DNA from: an uncultured Clostridia bacterium
GTDB taxonomy: Bacteria > Bacillota > Clostridia > Christensenellales > Borkfalkiaceae
Direction of reading: 5' to 3'
DNA length: 64,000 nt
NCBI GenBank assembly: GCA_934271735.1
Contig: CAKQSB010000005.1
Location: 62,001 to 126,000, forward strand
In this document: piece after piece, positions 40,718 through 48,994 of the stretch
Layout: every line of letters starts with the position of its first letter
Position numbering within the stretch: position 1 is the first letter of the stretch
Position numbers and translations under genes: made by a program
Notes under the pieces: generated by a model
Databases searched by the model: none
Told to the model about the DNA's origin: nothing
What the model saw: only the letters and a program-made list of their open reading frames with translations

Positions 40718-42001
40718 ATGAATTTACTTACGGAATTTCTCGATAAATCGAAAACGGCTTTCCATGCCGTGAAACTCGGCACGGAAAAACTTATAAAAGA
40801 AGGCTTTGCGGAGCTTAAAGAAAACGAAAAATGGAACGTAAAAAAAGGCGGGAAATATTTCGTCACGAGGAACGGTTCTGCTTTAATCGCGTTCGTTATC
40901 GGCGGAGAGGACTCGTTCAATATAGTAGCTTCGCACGGGGATTCGCCATGCTTTAAAATCAAAGCAAACCCCGAAATAAAAAGTGACAATTACGAAAAAT
41001 TGAATGTTGAAAGATACGGCGGCGGGATATTTTATTCCTGGCTCGATACGCCTTTAACCATTGCGGGAAGAGTTATCATTTCGCGCGATAACGAACTTAT
41101 AGCGCGGGTTTTCACTTCCGATCACAAGTTTGTTATCCCCTCTGTGGCGATACATTTCAACCGCTCCGTGAACGACGGATTAAAGCTCAATCCCCAGACG
41201 GATATGTCGCCGATAACCGACATTTTAAACGGCGCGGTAAGCGGAAAAGAACTTCAAAATGAGCTTGAAAAGTTCGCGGGAGACGGAAAAGTCGTCGATT
41301 ACGATCTTTACGTGGTGTCCGCCGAAAAACCGTTCTTTGCGGGATTTAAAGACGAGTTTTTGTGCAGCCCGAGAATAGACAACCTCACGAGCGCGTTTTC
41401 TTCTCTCGAAGCCCTTTGCAAAGCCGATCCGAAGGAAATCGCCGTTTGCTATGTAGCGGATAACGAAGAAGTCGGGAGCGGCACGAAACAAGGCGCGGCA
41501 TCTAAATTTTTGTTCGACGTTTTAAAAAGAATCGCCGTTTGTCTCGGCAAAGAAAACGACATCGACGAAATGCTTGCAAGCTCCTTTGTCGTTTCCGACG
41601 ACAACGCGCACGCCGTTCACCCCAACCACCCCGAATATTCCGACCCGACAAACAGAGTCAAGCTCGGCGAAGGTATAGTCGTTAAGCACCACGCAAATCA
41701 GAATTACACGACGGACGCATATTCTTCCTCGATAATAAAGCGCATTTTCGATAACGCGAACGTTAAATATCAGGATTTTTACACCCGTTCGGATATGCCC
41801 TGCGGCGGAACGCTCGGCGCGATAAGCTCCTCGCAGGTTTCGATCAAGAGCGTGGATATCGGTATTGCTCAGCTTGCCATGCACTCTTCCATAGAGACTA
41901 TGGCAGCCGCAGACTATGAAACCGCAGTCCGCGGATTAACTGCTTTTTATAACGCGAAAATAGTTTCCGACGGCGATTCTTTCGTTAAAATAATTTATTG
42001 A
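40718..42001 (+). CDS. apeB: M18-family aminopeptidase
   Basis: A cytosolic metallo-aminopeptidase (aspartyl aminopeptidase family), 427 residues. Metal ligands are visible in ASHGDSPC, VADNEEVGSGT and SDDNAHAVHPNHPE, and the C-terminal SDMPCGGTLG and MHSSIETM blocks complete the fold. GAGG precedes the ATG at a good distance. Monocistronic between its own promoter and terminator. Confidence 0.93.
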   Translation: MNLLTEFLDKSKTAFHAVKLGTEKLIKEGFAELKENEKWNVKKGGKYFVTRNGSALIAFVIGGEDSFNIVASHGDSPCFKIKANPEIKSDNYEKLNVERYGGGIFYSWLDTPLTIAGRVIISRDNELIARVFTSDHKFVIPSVAIHFNRSVNDGLKLNPQTDMSPITDILNGAVSGKELQNELEKFAGDGKVVDYDLYVVSAEKPFFAGFKDEFLCSPRIDNLTSAFSSLEALCKADPKEIAVCYVADNEEVGSGTKQGAASKFLFDVLKRIAVCLGKENDIDEMLASSFVVSDDNAHAVHPNHPEYSDPTNRVKLGEGIVVKHHANQNYTTDAYSSSIIKRIFDNANVKYQDFYTRSDMPCGGTLGAISSSQVSIKSVDIGIAQLAMHSSIETMAAADYETAVRGLTAFYNAKIVSDGDSFVKIIY

Positions 42002-42021
42002 GGCTTTTGATTATAATAAAC

Positions 42022-42070
42022 ATGCGCCCGCTCCTCTCGGATTTTGCCGAAAAAGGTCGGGCGCATTTTG
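42022..42070 (+). terminator. Terminator of the aminopeptidase gene
   Basis: ATGCGCCCG/CGGGCGCAT, nine pairs with a long 27-base loop, followed by TTTTGTTGTTT. Confidence 0.7.
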
Positions 42071-42071
42071 T

Positions 42072-42230
42072 TGTTTCTTGCCGTCGGATTATGTCGTTTT
42101 TTGTTGTCGTTATTTGCAGATTTTTGCTGTCGCAACATGTCGCAATATACCGTCGTATTATGTCGTTTCACGCCGTCGGGATTTGCAATATTCTGCCGTC
42201 GAAGCTTGTCATAATACGCCGTCGGGATTT
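42072..42230. repeat. Degenerate tandem repeat, about 20-bp unit
   Basis: About seven imperfect units around GCCGTCGGATTATGTCG and GCCGTCGGGATTTGC in 160 bp. Both plus-strand frames through it are open and give a repetitive peptide (PSDYVVF / PSYYVVS), but there is no SD and no family resemblance. It lies between converging genes. Units differ in length and sequence, so it is not CRISPR. Confidence 0.6.
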
Positions 42231-42245
42231 GCCGTTTTCCGCCGC

Positions 42246-42632
42246 TTATTCTTTCCGCCGTTTAGCCGCAGGCGTTTTTTTCGCATCGGTAAGCTCAAAA
42301 CTTATATCGACGAGCATTTTTAGCTTGTTTTCGTCCGTTTTGTCGATATAAACGGACAACCAGTGGGTTTTATTCATATGATATGCCCGAAAAATCGTTT
42401 TGTTGTCTACGATTTCGTCTATCATAAACGGTTCGCATTTAAGATTTATTATATCCACGTCCCGACCAAGCTCAAGCCCGAGTCTACCCGCAAAAACGGG
42501 CATAATGAGAGCGAACCATTTCTTGTTCGACGGGTGGCGAAAAACGGAAAAATCCGGCGAATCGAGCCACGGATTTTCCTCGGTTGTGATATAATTATTT
42601 AAAATATATTCTGTCAGCTTTGTTCTGTCCAT
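42246..42632 (-). CDS. MmcQ/YjbR family DNA-binding-like protein
   Basis: A 128-residue protein of the YjbR/CyaY-like fold: WLDSPDFSVFRHPSNKKWFALIM and GLELGRDVDIINLKC, then AYHMNKTHWLSVYID, the family pattern. The tail is basic (KKTPAAKRRKE). Function in the family is not established. It starts four bases after the recG stop with no clear SD, so translation is probably coupled to recG. Confidence 0.85.
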   Translation of the reverse strand: MDRTKLTEYILNNYITTEENPWLDSPDFSVFRHPSNKKWFALIMPVFAGRLGLELGRDVDIINLKCEPFMIDEIVDNKTIFRAYHMNKTHWLSVYIDKTDENKLKMLVDISFELTDAKKTPAAKRRKE

Positions 42633-42636
42633 AAAT

Positions 42637-44649
42637 TTAATTTAATGTTACGTCTTTAAGTTTTTCGTATTTTTCCATAGCGGCTTGCCGCAACGCGTTC
42701 AAGTCCTCGGGGTGAGTAAAAGCTTCGTCGCACAGTTTTTTCGCCGAGAAAATAACCGTCGGGGAATAAACGAGATCGCCTAAATCGCTTAAAAACTTTC
42801 CGCTTTGTCTCGTACCCATAAAATCGCCGCTGCCGCGCATTTCGAAATCTTTTTCGGCAATTTTGAAACCGTCCGCGGACGAGCAAAGAACTTTCAGCCT
42901 TTCGAGAGCTTTTTCGTCGTCCGAGCGGGTGAAAAGGAAACAGTAACTCTTGTCCGAGCCTCTCCCCACTCTTCCCCTTAACTGGTGAAGCTGGGAAAGC
43001 CCGAAACGCTCGGCGTTATAAATAACCATAACCGTCGCGTCCGGAACGTCTATGCCGACTTCTACGACCGTCGTGGAAACAAGCACGTCTATATTTTTGC
43101 CTTTGAACTCTTCCATTATCCGCGTTTTTTCCGCGTCCTTCATTTTGCCGTGCAAAAGCCCGACCCGAATGCCTTTCAAAGCCGATGAAAATTCCTCGAA
43201 AAGCTCGGTTACGCTCATAAGCGTGCCTTCCTCGTCCTCGTCTATCTTCGGACAAACGCAAAACGCCTGCTTGCCCGCTTTAACCGTGTCGCGGATAAAG
43301 CCGAGCATACCCTCGTATTTACGTTCGGGAACGAGAAAAGTAGCCACGGGAAGCCGATTTTTCGGTTTGTCCTTTATCTCGGTTATGTCGAGATCACCGT
43401 AAAAAATAAGCGAAACGGTTCTTGGGATAGGCGTCGCGCTCATTACGAGAACGTCCGGGATAATGCCTTTCGCTACGAGCGCGCTTCTCTGTCCCACGCC
43501 GAAACGGTGCTGTTCGTCGCACACGCACATCGAGAGATTGTAAAACTCCACGTCGCTCTGAATAACGGCGTGCGTACCGACGACGATTTTCGCTTCGCCC
43601 GATTTTATTTTCGCCTTTATTGCTTTTTTTTCGGCAAGTTTAGTAGAACCGCTGAGAAAAACAATCTCATAATCGGGAAACAATCTCGAAATTATCCTGT
43701 AATTCTGTTCGGCGAGGATTTCCGTCGGCGCAAGCATAGTAGCTTGATAACCGCTTTTAACGGCGAAAAACAGCGCGCACAAAGCTACCGCCGTTTTACC
43801 GCTGCCGACGTCGCCCTGAAGAAGTCTGTTCATCGAACGCGGACTTGTCAGGTCTTTATAAATTTCGTTCACGGCGTTTTTCTGCCCGTCCGTGAACTCG
43901 AATCCGAAACGGGAAATAAACTCCCTTAAATCCGCTGCCGAACAGGAATATTGATTTATTCTGACCTGCTGGCGGTCGCCTTTTATAAATCTGAACGCCG
44001 AAACGAGCGTGAAATATTCCTCTAAGGCAATTCTTTCCGCCGCCGAACGCATAATTTGCTCGTCCGAGGGGGCGTGAACGTCTATATAAGCCGTTTTGAG
44101 GTTTTCGAGGTCGTATTTTTTTGCGAGTTTCTGCGGAATCACGCTGTTTATTTCGAGAGAAAAAATCGCGCTTTTTATGGCGTCTCTCATAACTTTTTGG
44201 GAAAGATTTCCCTTAACCGTGTAAACGGGAACGATACCTTTTAAGCGCACGTTGTTATCGAGCGGCTCGAACGACGGATTTATAATCGAAACGCCGCCGA
44301 AATCGGTTTTCACGCGCCCGTAAAAAAGGTATTCCTCGCCTATTTTCAAATGGCTCATAACGTACGGCTGATTGAACCATACGGCGGTGAAACCTCTTAT
44401 GCCCTGTTCAACGGCAACCCTTACGCATTTTATTTTCCTTGCCGAAGTGAACATTTTCGGAACGGTAAGAAGTCTGCCGCAAGTAAGCACGATATCGTTA
44501 TTATAGCATTTTTCGAGCGGAGTTATCTTCCTTAAATCGAGATAATTGCGCGGAAAATGCTTAATCAAATCTTCGGGCGTTAAAATATTCAGTTTTTTAA
44601 GGTCTTCGGCGCGCTTGTCGCTTATGCCTTTTATATCCGTAACTTTCAT
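42637..44649 (-). CDS. recG: ATP-dependent DNA helicase RecG
   Basis: RecG reverses stalled replication forks. The wedge/OB domain is N-terminal; motif I is QGDVGSGKT, motif II DEQH (CDEQHRFGVGQR), motif III MSATPIPRT and motif VI QLRGRVGRG. The frame stays open to 44694, but ATG 44649 has AAAGGACG eight bases before it and gives the usual MKVTDIKGIS start and 670 residues. The next gene, mmcQ-like, is coupled to it. Confidence 0.95.
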   Translation of the reverse strand: MKVTDIKGISDKRAEDLKKLNILTPEDLIKHFPRNYLDLRKITPLEKCYNNDIVLTCGRLLTVPKMFTSARKIKCVRVAVEQGIRGFTAVWFNQPYVMSHLKIGEEYLFYGRVKTDFGGVSIINPSFEPLDNNVRLKGIVPVYTVKGNLSQKVMRDAIKSAIFSLEINSVIPQKLAKKYDLENLKTAYIDVHAPSDEQIMRSAAERIALEEYFTLVSAFRFIKGDRQQVRINQYSCSAADLREFISRFGFEFTDGQKNAVNEIYKDLTSPRSMNRLLQGDVGSGKTAVALCALFFAVKSGYQATMLAPTEILAEQNYRIISRLFPDYEIVFLSGSTKLAEKKAIKAKIKSGEAKIVVGTHAVIQSDVEFYNLSMCVCDEQHRFGVGQRSALVAKGIIPDVLVMSATPIPRTVSLIFYGDLDITEIKDKPKNRLPVATFLVPERKYEGMLGFIRDTVKAGKQAFCVCPKIDEDEEGTLMSVTELFEEFSSALKGIRVGLLHGKMKDAEKTRIMEEFKGKNIDVLVSTTVVEVGIDVPDATVMVIYNAERFGLSQLHQLRGRVGRGSDKSYCFLFTRSDDEKALERLKVLCSSADGFKIAEKDFEMRGSGDFMGTRQSGKFLSDLGDLVYSPTVIFSAKKLCDEAFTHPEDLNALRQAAMEKYEKLKDVTLN

Positions 44650-44665
44650 TTTTTCGTCCTTTAAA

Positions 44666-44758
44666 TTTTGCCCGAAAGCAGTTGCCCTCCGCAAACTTTT
44701 GTCCGAAAGCAGTTGCCCTTCGCAAACTTTTGTCCGAAAGCGATTGCTCTCCGCAAAT
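44666..44758. repeat. Three tandem 31-bp repeats upstream of recG
   Basis: Units start at 44666, 44697 and 44728, each TTTTGYCCGAAAGC then a partly variable GTTGCCCTCCGCAAA, exact period 31 with few mismatches. They end 17 bases before the recG start codon, so they occupy its leader or promoter. The period is close to three helical turns. Confidence 0.8.
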
Positions 44759-44763
44759 AAAAC

Positions 44764-44797
44764 AAAAAGCTTTCTTCGCCGAACACGGAGAAAGCCT
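44764..44797 (-). terminator. Terminator of fakA-like gene
   Basis: GCTTTCT/AGAAAGC stem with further C-G pairs, followed by a T-run on the minus strand. Confidence 0.65.
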
Positions 44798-44872
44798 TAA
44801 TTAAACCGTAATTTAACGGCAAAATTTTCGTTGATAAAATTTTAAACTCGTTTAAGCCAAAGCAGAAAAAAT

Positions 44873-46504
44873 TTACTCGAGCGAAACGATGTAATAATAA
44901 ATCGGTTGACCGCCGTAGAAAAGCTCGACATCCATATCGGGATATCTCTCGGCGATTTTGGATTGCATTTCGCCCGCTTCTTCTTCGGTAACGTCGCTGC
45001 CGTAATAAAGATTTATGAGGCTGTGACCGTTATAATGAAGCTTTTCGATAAGGTCGCCCGTAACTTTGACGAGATCCTTGCCTTTCGCGAGTATCTTTTT
45101 GTTGTCGAGCGCGATTATATCGCCCTTCGTGAGCGAGAAACCGTCCACTTTCGCGTTTCTCACGGCGTAAGTCACCATTCCCGAAGAAACGTTATCCACG
45201 GCGTGAATCATTTCGATAAAGTTCTCGTCTGCGCTTATCTCGGGATTCATAGCGAGCGCTGCGGAAATACCCTGCGGTATGCTCTTTGTGGGAACAACGT
45301 ATACTTTTTTGCCCTCGACGAGCGATTTGGACTGCTCCGCGGCAAGAATTATATTTTTATTGTTGGGGAAAACGAAAATATTTTCGGCGTTGATTTTGAT
45401 TATCGCGTCGGCTATATCCTGAGCGGACGGATTCATCGTCTGACCGCCTTCTATAACTCTGTCCACATTGATATCTTTGAAAATCGCCGCGATACCCTCG
45501 CCCGAGCAAATGGAAAGCATTCCGATTTCTTTCTTTTCCGCCTCGTACTTTTTGATAAGTTCTCTGTTTTCCTCGAGCATATTCTCGATTTTAACCTTAT
45601 CGATCTCGCCGAGCTGCAAAGCTTTGGAAAGCGCCTGACCGGGGTTGTTTGTGTGAACGTGAACCTTGACGAATTCAAGGTCGCCTATAACGAGTACGCA
45701 ATCGCCTATCGTCATAAGATATTCTTTAAGTCTGTCGATATCGGCAAGCGTAGTCTTCTTTTTTAAATTTATAATGAAAAACTCCGTACAATATCCGAAC
45801 TCGATAGTGCCTAAATTAAGAATGTCGGCGTGCTCCATGGAGCTGTCGGCTTTAACTTCGGGTTCTTCGACGGGCGCGCCTTCGATTTCCTCGCCGACGA
45901 GACCTTTATACATTCCTTTATATATTGTTAAAAGTCCCGTTCCGCCGGAGTCCACGACGCCTGCCTTTTTTAAAACGGGTAAAAGCGTGGGGGTTAAATT
46001 AACCGCCTCTTCGCCTTTGGCTATTATTTCCTGAAAAAGAGTTTCGAAATCTTTGGTTTTTCCGCAAATAGACGAAACGTGTTCTGAAATCATTCTGCAA
46101 ACGGTGAGAATAGTTCCTTCCTTGGGTTTCGATACCGCGCTGTACGCAACGTCCGTCGCGCTTTTTAAAGCCTTCGCGAAAATTTTGGTGTCAACTTCGT
46201 TGTAGTCTTTTAAAACCGAGCATATACCTCTGAATATCTGCGAGGTAATAACGCCCGAGTTTCCTCGCGCTCCGCGGAGCGCGCCTCTCGATACGCTGTC
46301 CGCCATATCGGATAAATTGTTGCTTTTACAACTCTTTAATTCCTTCACGGCAGATTGCATCGTAAGGCTCATATTCGTTCCCGTATCGCCGTCCGGCACG
46401 GGGAAGACGTTCAGACTGTCTATATAGTCTCTCGAAACGTCTAAAAGCTTGGACGCGGACGTCACCATTTTGGCAAACGCTGCGCCCTTTATTGTTTTTT
46501 GCAT
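44873..46504 (-). CDS. fakA: DAK2-domain fatty acid kinase subunit (FakA/YloV family)
   Basis: FakA phosphorylates FakB-bound fatty acids for phospholipid synthesis. The 543-residue protein has an N-terminal DhaL/DAK2 nucleotide-binding domain (VPDGDTGTNMSLTM and RGARGNSGVITSQIFRG), a middle domain, and the DegV-like C-terminal domain (FVFPNNKNIILAAEQ). GGAGG lies before the ATG. It follows an Asp23 gene by about 50 bases, the standard Firmicute pair. No fakB is in the window. Confidence 0.92.
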   Translation of the reverse strand: MQKTIKGAAFAKMVTSASKLLDVSRDYIDSLNVFPVPDGDTGTNMSLTMQSAVKELKSCKSNNLSDMADSVSRGALRGARGNSGVITSQIFRGICSVLKDYNEVDTKIFAKALKSATDVAYSAVSKPKEGTILTVCRMISEHVSSICGKTKDFETLFQEIIAKGEEAVNLTPTLLPVLKKAGVVDSGGTGLLTIYKGMYKGLVGEEIEGAPVEEPEVKADSSMEHADILNLGTIEFGYCTEFFIINLKKKTTLADIDRLKEYLMTIGDCVLVIGDLEFVKVHVHTNNPGQALSKALQLGEIDKVKIENMLEENRELIKKYEAEKKEIGMLSICSGEGIAAIFKDINVDRVIEGGQTMNPSAQDIADAIIKINAENIFVFPNNKNIILAAEQSKSLVEGKKVYVVPTKSIPQGISAALAMNPEISADENFIEMIHAVDNVSSGMVTYAVRNAKVDGFSLTKGDIIALDNKKILAKGKDLVKVTGDLIEKLHYNGHSLINLYYGSDVTEEEAGEMQSKIAERYPDMDVELFYGGQPIYYYIVSLE

Positions 46505-46552
46505 TTAAAAAATTTCCTCCGAAACAAGAAAACAGAACAAAACCCCCGGTCG

Positions 46553-46903
46553 TCAGAGTTTCACGCCGAGGATATTAACGTTGACCGTGTCCACGATCAT
46601 ACCCGTAAACTGTTCTACTTTGTATTTAACGGCCTTTTTAAGCGAATCCGCAACCGCGGAAATCGACACGCCGAATTTTATAATTACGAATACGTCTATA
46701 TAAATTCTGTCGCCGGAAGTGGAAACCTTAACGCCCATTCCTCCCGACTCTTTTTTAAGGAGTCTGGAAAAACTGTCCATCAGCGTTCTCGGGACCATCT
46801 CCACTATACCGTAACATTCGAGCGCGGCGTGCGCCGCAACCTTTGCTATAGCTTCGTCCGATATTGAAATTTTTCCGTAAGTGTTTGACGTTGTTACCGG
46901 CAT
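46553..46903 (-). CDS. Asp23/Gls24 family envelope stress protein
   Basis: A 116-residue protein with the family core GKISISDEAIAKVAAHAALECYGI and a C-terminal SVADSLKKAVKYKVEQFTGM, VDTVNVNILGV. Members act at the cell envelope; this one is the short version paired with fakA/yloV in most Firmicutes. GGAG precedes the ATG and a good promoter lies just upstream, so it heads the operon with fakA. Confidence 0.92.
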   Translation of the reverse strand: MPVTTSNTYGKISISDEAIAKVAAHAALECYGIVEMVPRTLMDSFSRLLKKESGGMGVKVSTSGDRIYIDVFVIIKFGVSISAVADSLKKAVKYKVEQFTGMIVDTVNVNILGVKL

Positions 46904-46924
46904 AAGTCGCTCCTTTATACCGGT

Positions 46925-46953
46925 ATTATACTATATTTTGTTTTTTTTTACAA
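46925..46953 (-). promoter_or_regulatory. Sigma-A promoter of the asp23-fakA operon
   Basis: TTGTAA (46948-46953), 17 A-rich bases, TATAAT (46925-46930) on the minus strand. Confidence 0.7.
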
Positions 46954-47022
46954 GGGATTTTCCGTCTCATTTGCAACTTTTACGGTTTTTTTATCTTTTT
47001 TTTGATAATCGGCGTTATTTTG

Positions 47023-47051
47023 TTGCATTTTATTTTTTATTGTGATATAGT
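47023..47051 (+). promoter_or_regulatory. Sigma-A promoter of rpmB
   Basis: TTGCAT (47023-47028), 17 bases, TATAGT (47046-47051), diverging from the asp23-fakA promoter across 70 AT-rich bases. Confidence 0.7.
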
Positions 47052-47094
47052 ATCTATGCTTTAAATTTAAACAATTCTCATTTGGAGGTGCAAT

Positions 47095-47283
47095 ATGTCG
47101 AGAGTTTGCAGCGTTTGCGGAAAAGCGAAATTATCCGGCAATAAAGTAAGCCACAGTAACCGTAAGACCCCGCGTTCTTACAATGCAAACGTTCAGAAAG
47201 TTAGAGTTGTAAACGACGGCGTCGTTACTTCTGAATATGTTTGCGCTCGTTGCCTTAAGGGTAATAAAGTTGACAGAGCGTAA
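47095..47283 (+). CDS. rpmB: 50S ribosomal protein L28, zinc form
   Basis: L28 is a small 50S protein; this 62-residue C+ form has zinc ligands Cys5, Cys8, Cys50 and Cys53. The NKVSHSNRKTPRSYNANVQK segment is diagnostic. TTGGAGGTG gives an excellent SD. Monocistronic, divergent from asp23-fakA as in other Firmicutes. Confidence 0.96.
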   Translation: MSRVCSVCGKAKLSGNKVSHSNRKTPRSYNANVQKVRVVNDGVVTSEYVCARCLKGNKVDRA

Positions 47284-47312
47284 TTAGTTTTGTAAAACTT
47301 ATTTGAACTCGG

Positions 47313-47340
47313 CGGCGTCCTTTTTTAAGGACGCCGTTTT
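47313..47340 (+). terminator. Terminator of rpmB
   Basis: CGGCGTCC/GGACGCCG, eight pairs, loop TTTTTTAA, then TTTT. Confidence 0.9.
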
Positions 47341-47588
47341 GTCGTTGCCTCATATATGTCGTTGCCTCGTATATTACTATGCGAATTTAATGTAGCGGGA
47401 AAGCTTGAAAAAGCGGCTTTCAAATTCGGCAGATATCGGGATCTTATCTATCTTATAAAAGCTTTATAATCGCCGCGTTTATAAAAGCGCGATAACCGTT
47501 TTATAATCGCCGCAAAGTCCCCCGCCAAAGCGATATTTTTTAAAAATAAAACCCGTTTATAAATCCGATTGACCGAAAAAATCGCGGT

Positions 47589-47602
47589 TAATCGACTTAT
47601 AG
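47589..47602 (+). repeat. 14-bp motif copy 5 (rpmB-metK gap)
   Basis: TAATCGACTTATAG followed by GCGGG and TTTTT. Intergenic. Confidence 0.8.
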
Positions 47603-47628
47603 GCGGGTTTTTGCTTATACATAACATT

Positions 47629-47663
47629 AACGCGGCGGTTTGCAAAACGCAAACCGCCGCGTT
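47629..47663. terminator. Long hairpin after metK
   Basis: AACGCGGCGGTTTGC/GCAAACCGCCGCGTT, 15 perfect pairs with a five-base loop. The T-run is on the plus-strand side; on the minus strand, where metK is read, the tail is weak. It probably still marks the 3' end of the metK mRNA. Confidence 0.6.
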
Positions 47664-47677
47664 AAAATTTTTTAAGT

Positions 47678-48844
47678 TTATAAATATTTCTTTAAATCGT
47701 CTACTCTGTCAAGGCGTTCCCACGGAAATTCGGGTCTGCCGAAATGTCCGTAAGCCGCGGTGGCTTTGTAAATGGGGCGTCTTAAATCGAGCGTTTTTAT
47801 TATCGACGCGGGGCGAAGATCGAACTCCTTGGAAATGATATCGGCGATTTTTTCGTCCGAAAGTTTGCCCGTTCCCTTGGTGTTCACGAAAAGCGAAACG
47901 GGGCGAGCAACGCCTATCGCATAAGCGACTTCGAGCGTACATTCGTCCGAAAGTCCCGCCGCAACGACGTTTTTGCAGATATATCTCGCCATATAAGCCG
48001 CGCTTCTGTCTACCTTCGTGGGGTCTTTACCCGAGAACGCGCCGCCGCCGTGGGGGCAACTTCCGCCGTAAGTGTCGACGATTATTTTTCTGCCCGTAAG
48101 CCCGCTGTCTCCGTGCGGTCCGCCTATCTCGAATCTCCCCGTGGGGTTAATGTAAAACTTGGTGTTTTCGTCTAAAAGATTTGCGGGTATACTCGCTTCG
48201 ATAACGTATTTTTTAATATCTCTTCTGAGTTCTTCGGTGGAAATTTTCTCGCTGTGCTGCGTGGAAACGACAACCGCCTCTACTCTTTTTACCTTGCCGT
48301 TTTCGTATTCTACGGTAACCTGACTTTTTCCGTCCGGGCGAAGATACGGGAGCAACCCCGATTTTCTGACTTCCGCGAGCTTTCTCGTGAGCTTGTGCGC
48401 GAGCGTTAAAGCCGCGGGCATATATTCCTCGGTTTCGTTGGTCGCATAGCCGAACATCATACCCTGATCTCCCGCTCCGAATCTGTCGGCTTCGTCGCCG
48501 CCTTGGCGATGTTCGAGAGAGTTATCCACGCCGAGAGCGATATCCGCGCTCTGCTCGTGAATGGCGGTTAAAACGGCGCAGGTGTCGCAATCGAAACCGT
48601 ATTTCGCTCTGTCGTAACCGATTTCGCGGATCGTATCTCTCGCAAGCTGCTGAATATCCACATAGCAATGCGTGGAAATTTCACCCATAACAAGTACGAG
48701 ACCCGTGGTTACGGAAGTTTCGCAGGCCACTCTCGCCATAGGGTCTTTCGCAATAATCGCGTCTAAAACCGCGTCCGAAATCTGGTCGCAGATTTTGTCG
48801 GGATGCCCTTCGGTAACGCTTTCGCTGGTGAAAAATTTGTTCAT
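47678..48844 (-). CDS. metK: S-adenosylmethionine synthetase
   Basis: Makes SAM from methionine and ATP. The 388-residue enzyme has SESVTEGHPDKICDQISDAV, GAGDQGMMFGYA and GGGAFSGKDPTKVDRSAAY, which carry the ATP- and metal-binding residues. AAAGAGG precedes the ATG. The leader is only about 45 nt, too short for a SAM riboswitch. It diverges from a radical SAM gene whose promoter overlaps its own. Confidence 0.97.
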   Translation of the reverse strand: MNKFFTSESVTEGHPDKICDQISDAVLDAIIAKDPMARVACETSVTTGLVLVMGEISTHCYVDIQQLARDTIREIGYDRAKYGFDCDTCAVLTAIHEQSADIALGVDNSLEHRQGGDEADRFGAGDQGMMFGYATNETEEYMPAALTLAHKLTRKLAEVRKSGLLPYLRPDGKSQVTVEYENGKVKRVEAVVVSTQHSEKISTEELRRDIKKYVIEASIPANLLDENTKFYINPTGRFEIGGPHGDSGLTGRKIIVDTYGGSCPHGGGAFSGKDPTKVDRSAAYMARYICKNVVAAGLSDECTLEVAYAIGVARPVSLFVNTKGTGKLSDEKIADIISKEFDLRPASIIKTLDLRRPIYKATAAYGHFGRPEFPWERLDRVDDLKKYL

Positions 48845-48895
48845 AGTAAAAAACCTCTTTCAATGTATTTGTGGTCATTGACTGTGGTCGGAAAT

Positions 48896-48924
48896 ACTAT
48901 ATCACCTTTTAAATCGTTTGTCAA
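48896..48924 (-). promoter_or_regulatory. Sigma-A promoter of metK
   Basis: TTGACA (48919-48924), 17 bases, TATAGT (48896-48901) on the minus strand. Its -35 box coincides with that of the divergent promoter. Confidence 0.8.
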
Positions 48925-48946
48925 ATTTAATCGTATATGTTACAAT
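48918..48946 (+). promoter_or_regulatory. Sigma-A promoter of the radical SAM gene
   Basis: TTGTCA (48918-48923), 17 bases, TACAAT (48941-48946). The near-palindromic TTTGTCAAA serves as -35 on both strands, so only one polymerase can bind at a time. Confidence 0.7.
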
Positions 48947-48994
48947 ATTTCAAGAAAAACTCACGGTAGCAAGCTTTAAAAAAACGGTAAAAAA

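Larger units (their letters stand above)
47341..47677. other. Repeat-rich intergenic region between rpmB and metK
   Basis: 337 bases without a gene. It holds two tandem copies of GTCGTTGCCTCRTATAT near 47341-47375, two copies each of TTTATAATCGCCGC and TTATAAAAGC around 47452-47515, one copy of the 14-bp motif (47589) and a 15-pair hairpin (47629-47663). Confidence 0.6.

Noticed and set aside
42072..42230. CRISPR array
   Set aside because: Units vary in both length and sequence, no spacer-repeat alternation, and no cas gene nearby.
48845..48895. SAM riboswitch upstream of metK
   Set aside because: The predicted leader is about 45 nt, too short, and lacks the conserved kink-turn and terminator.
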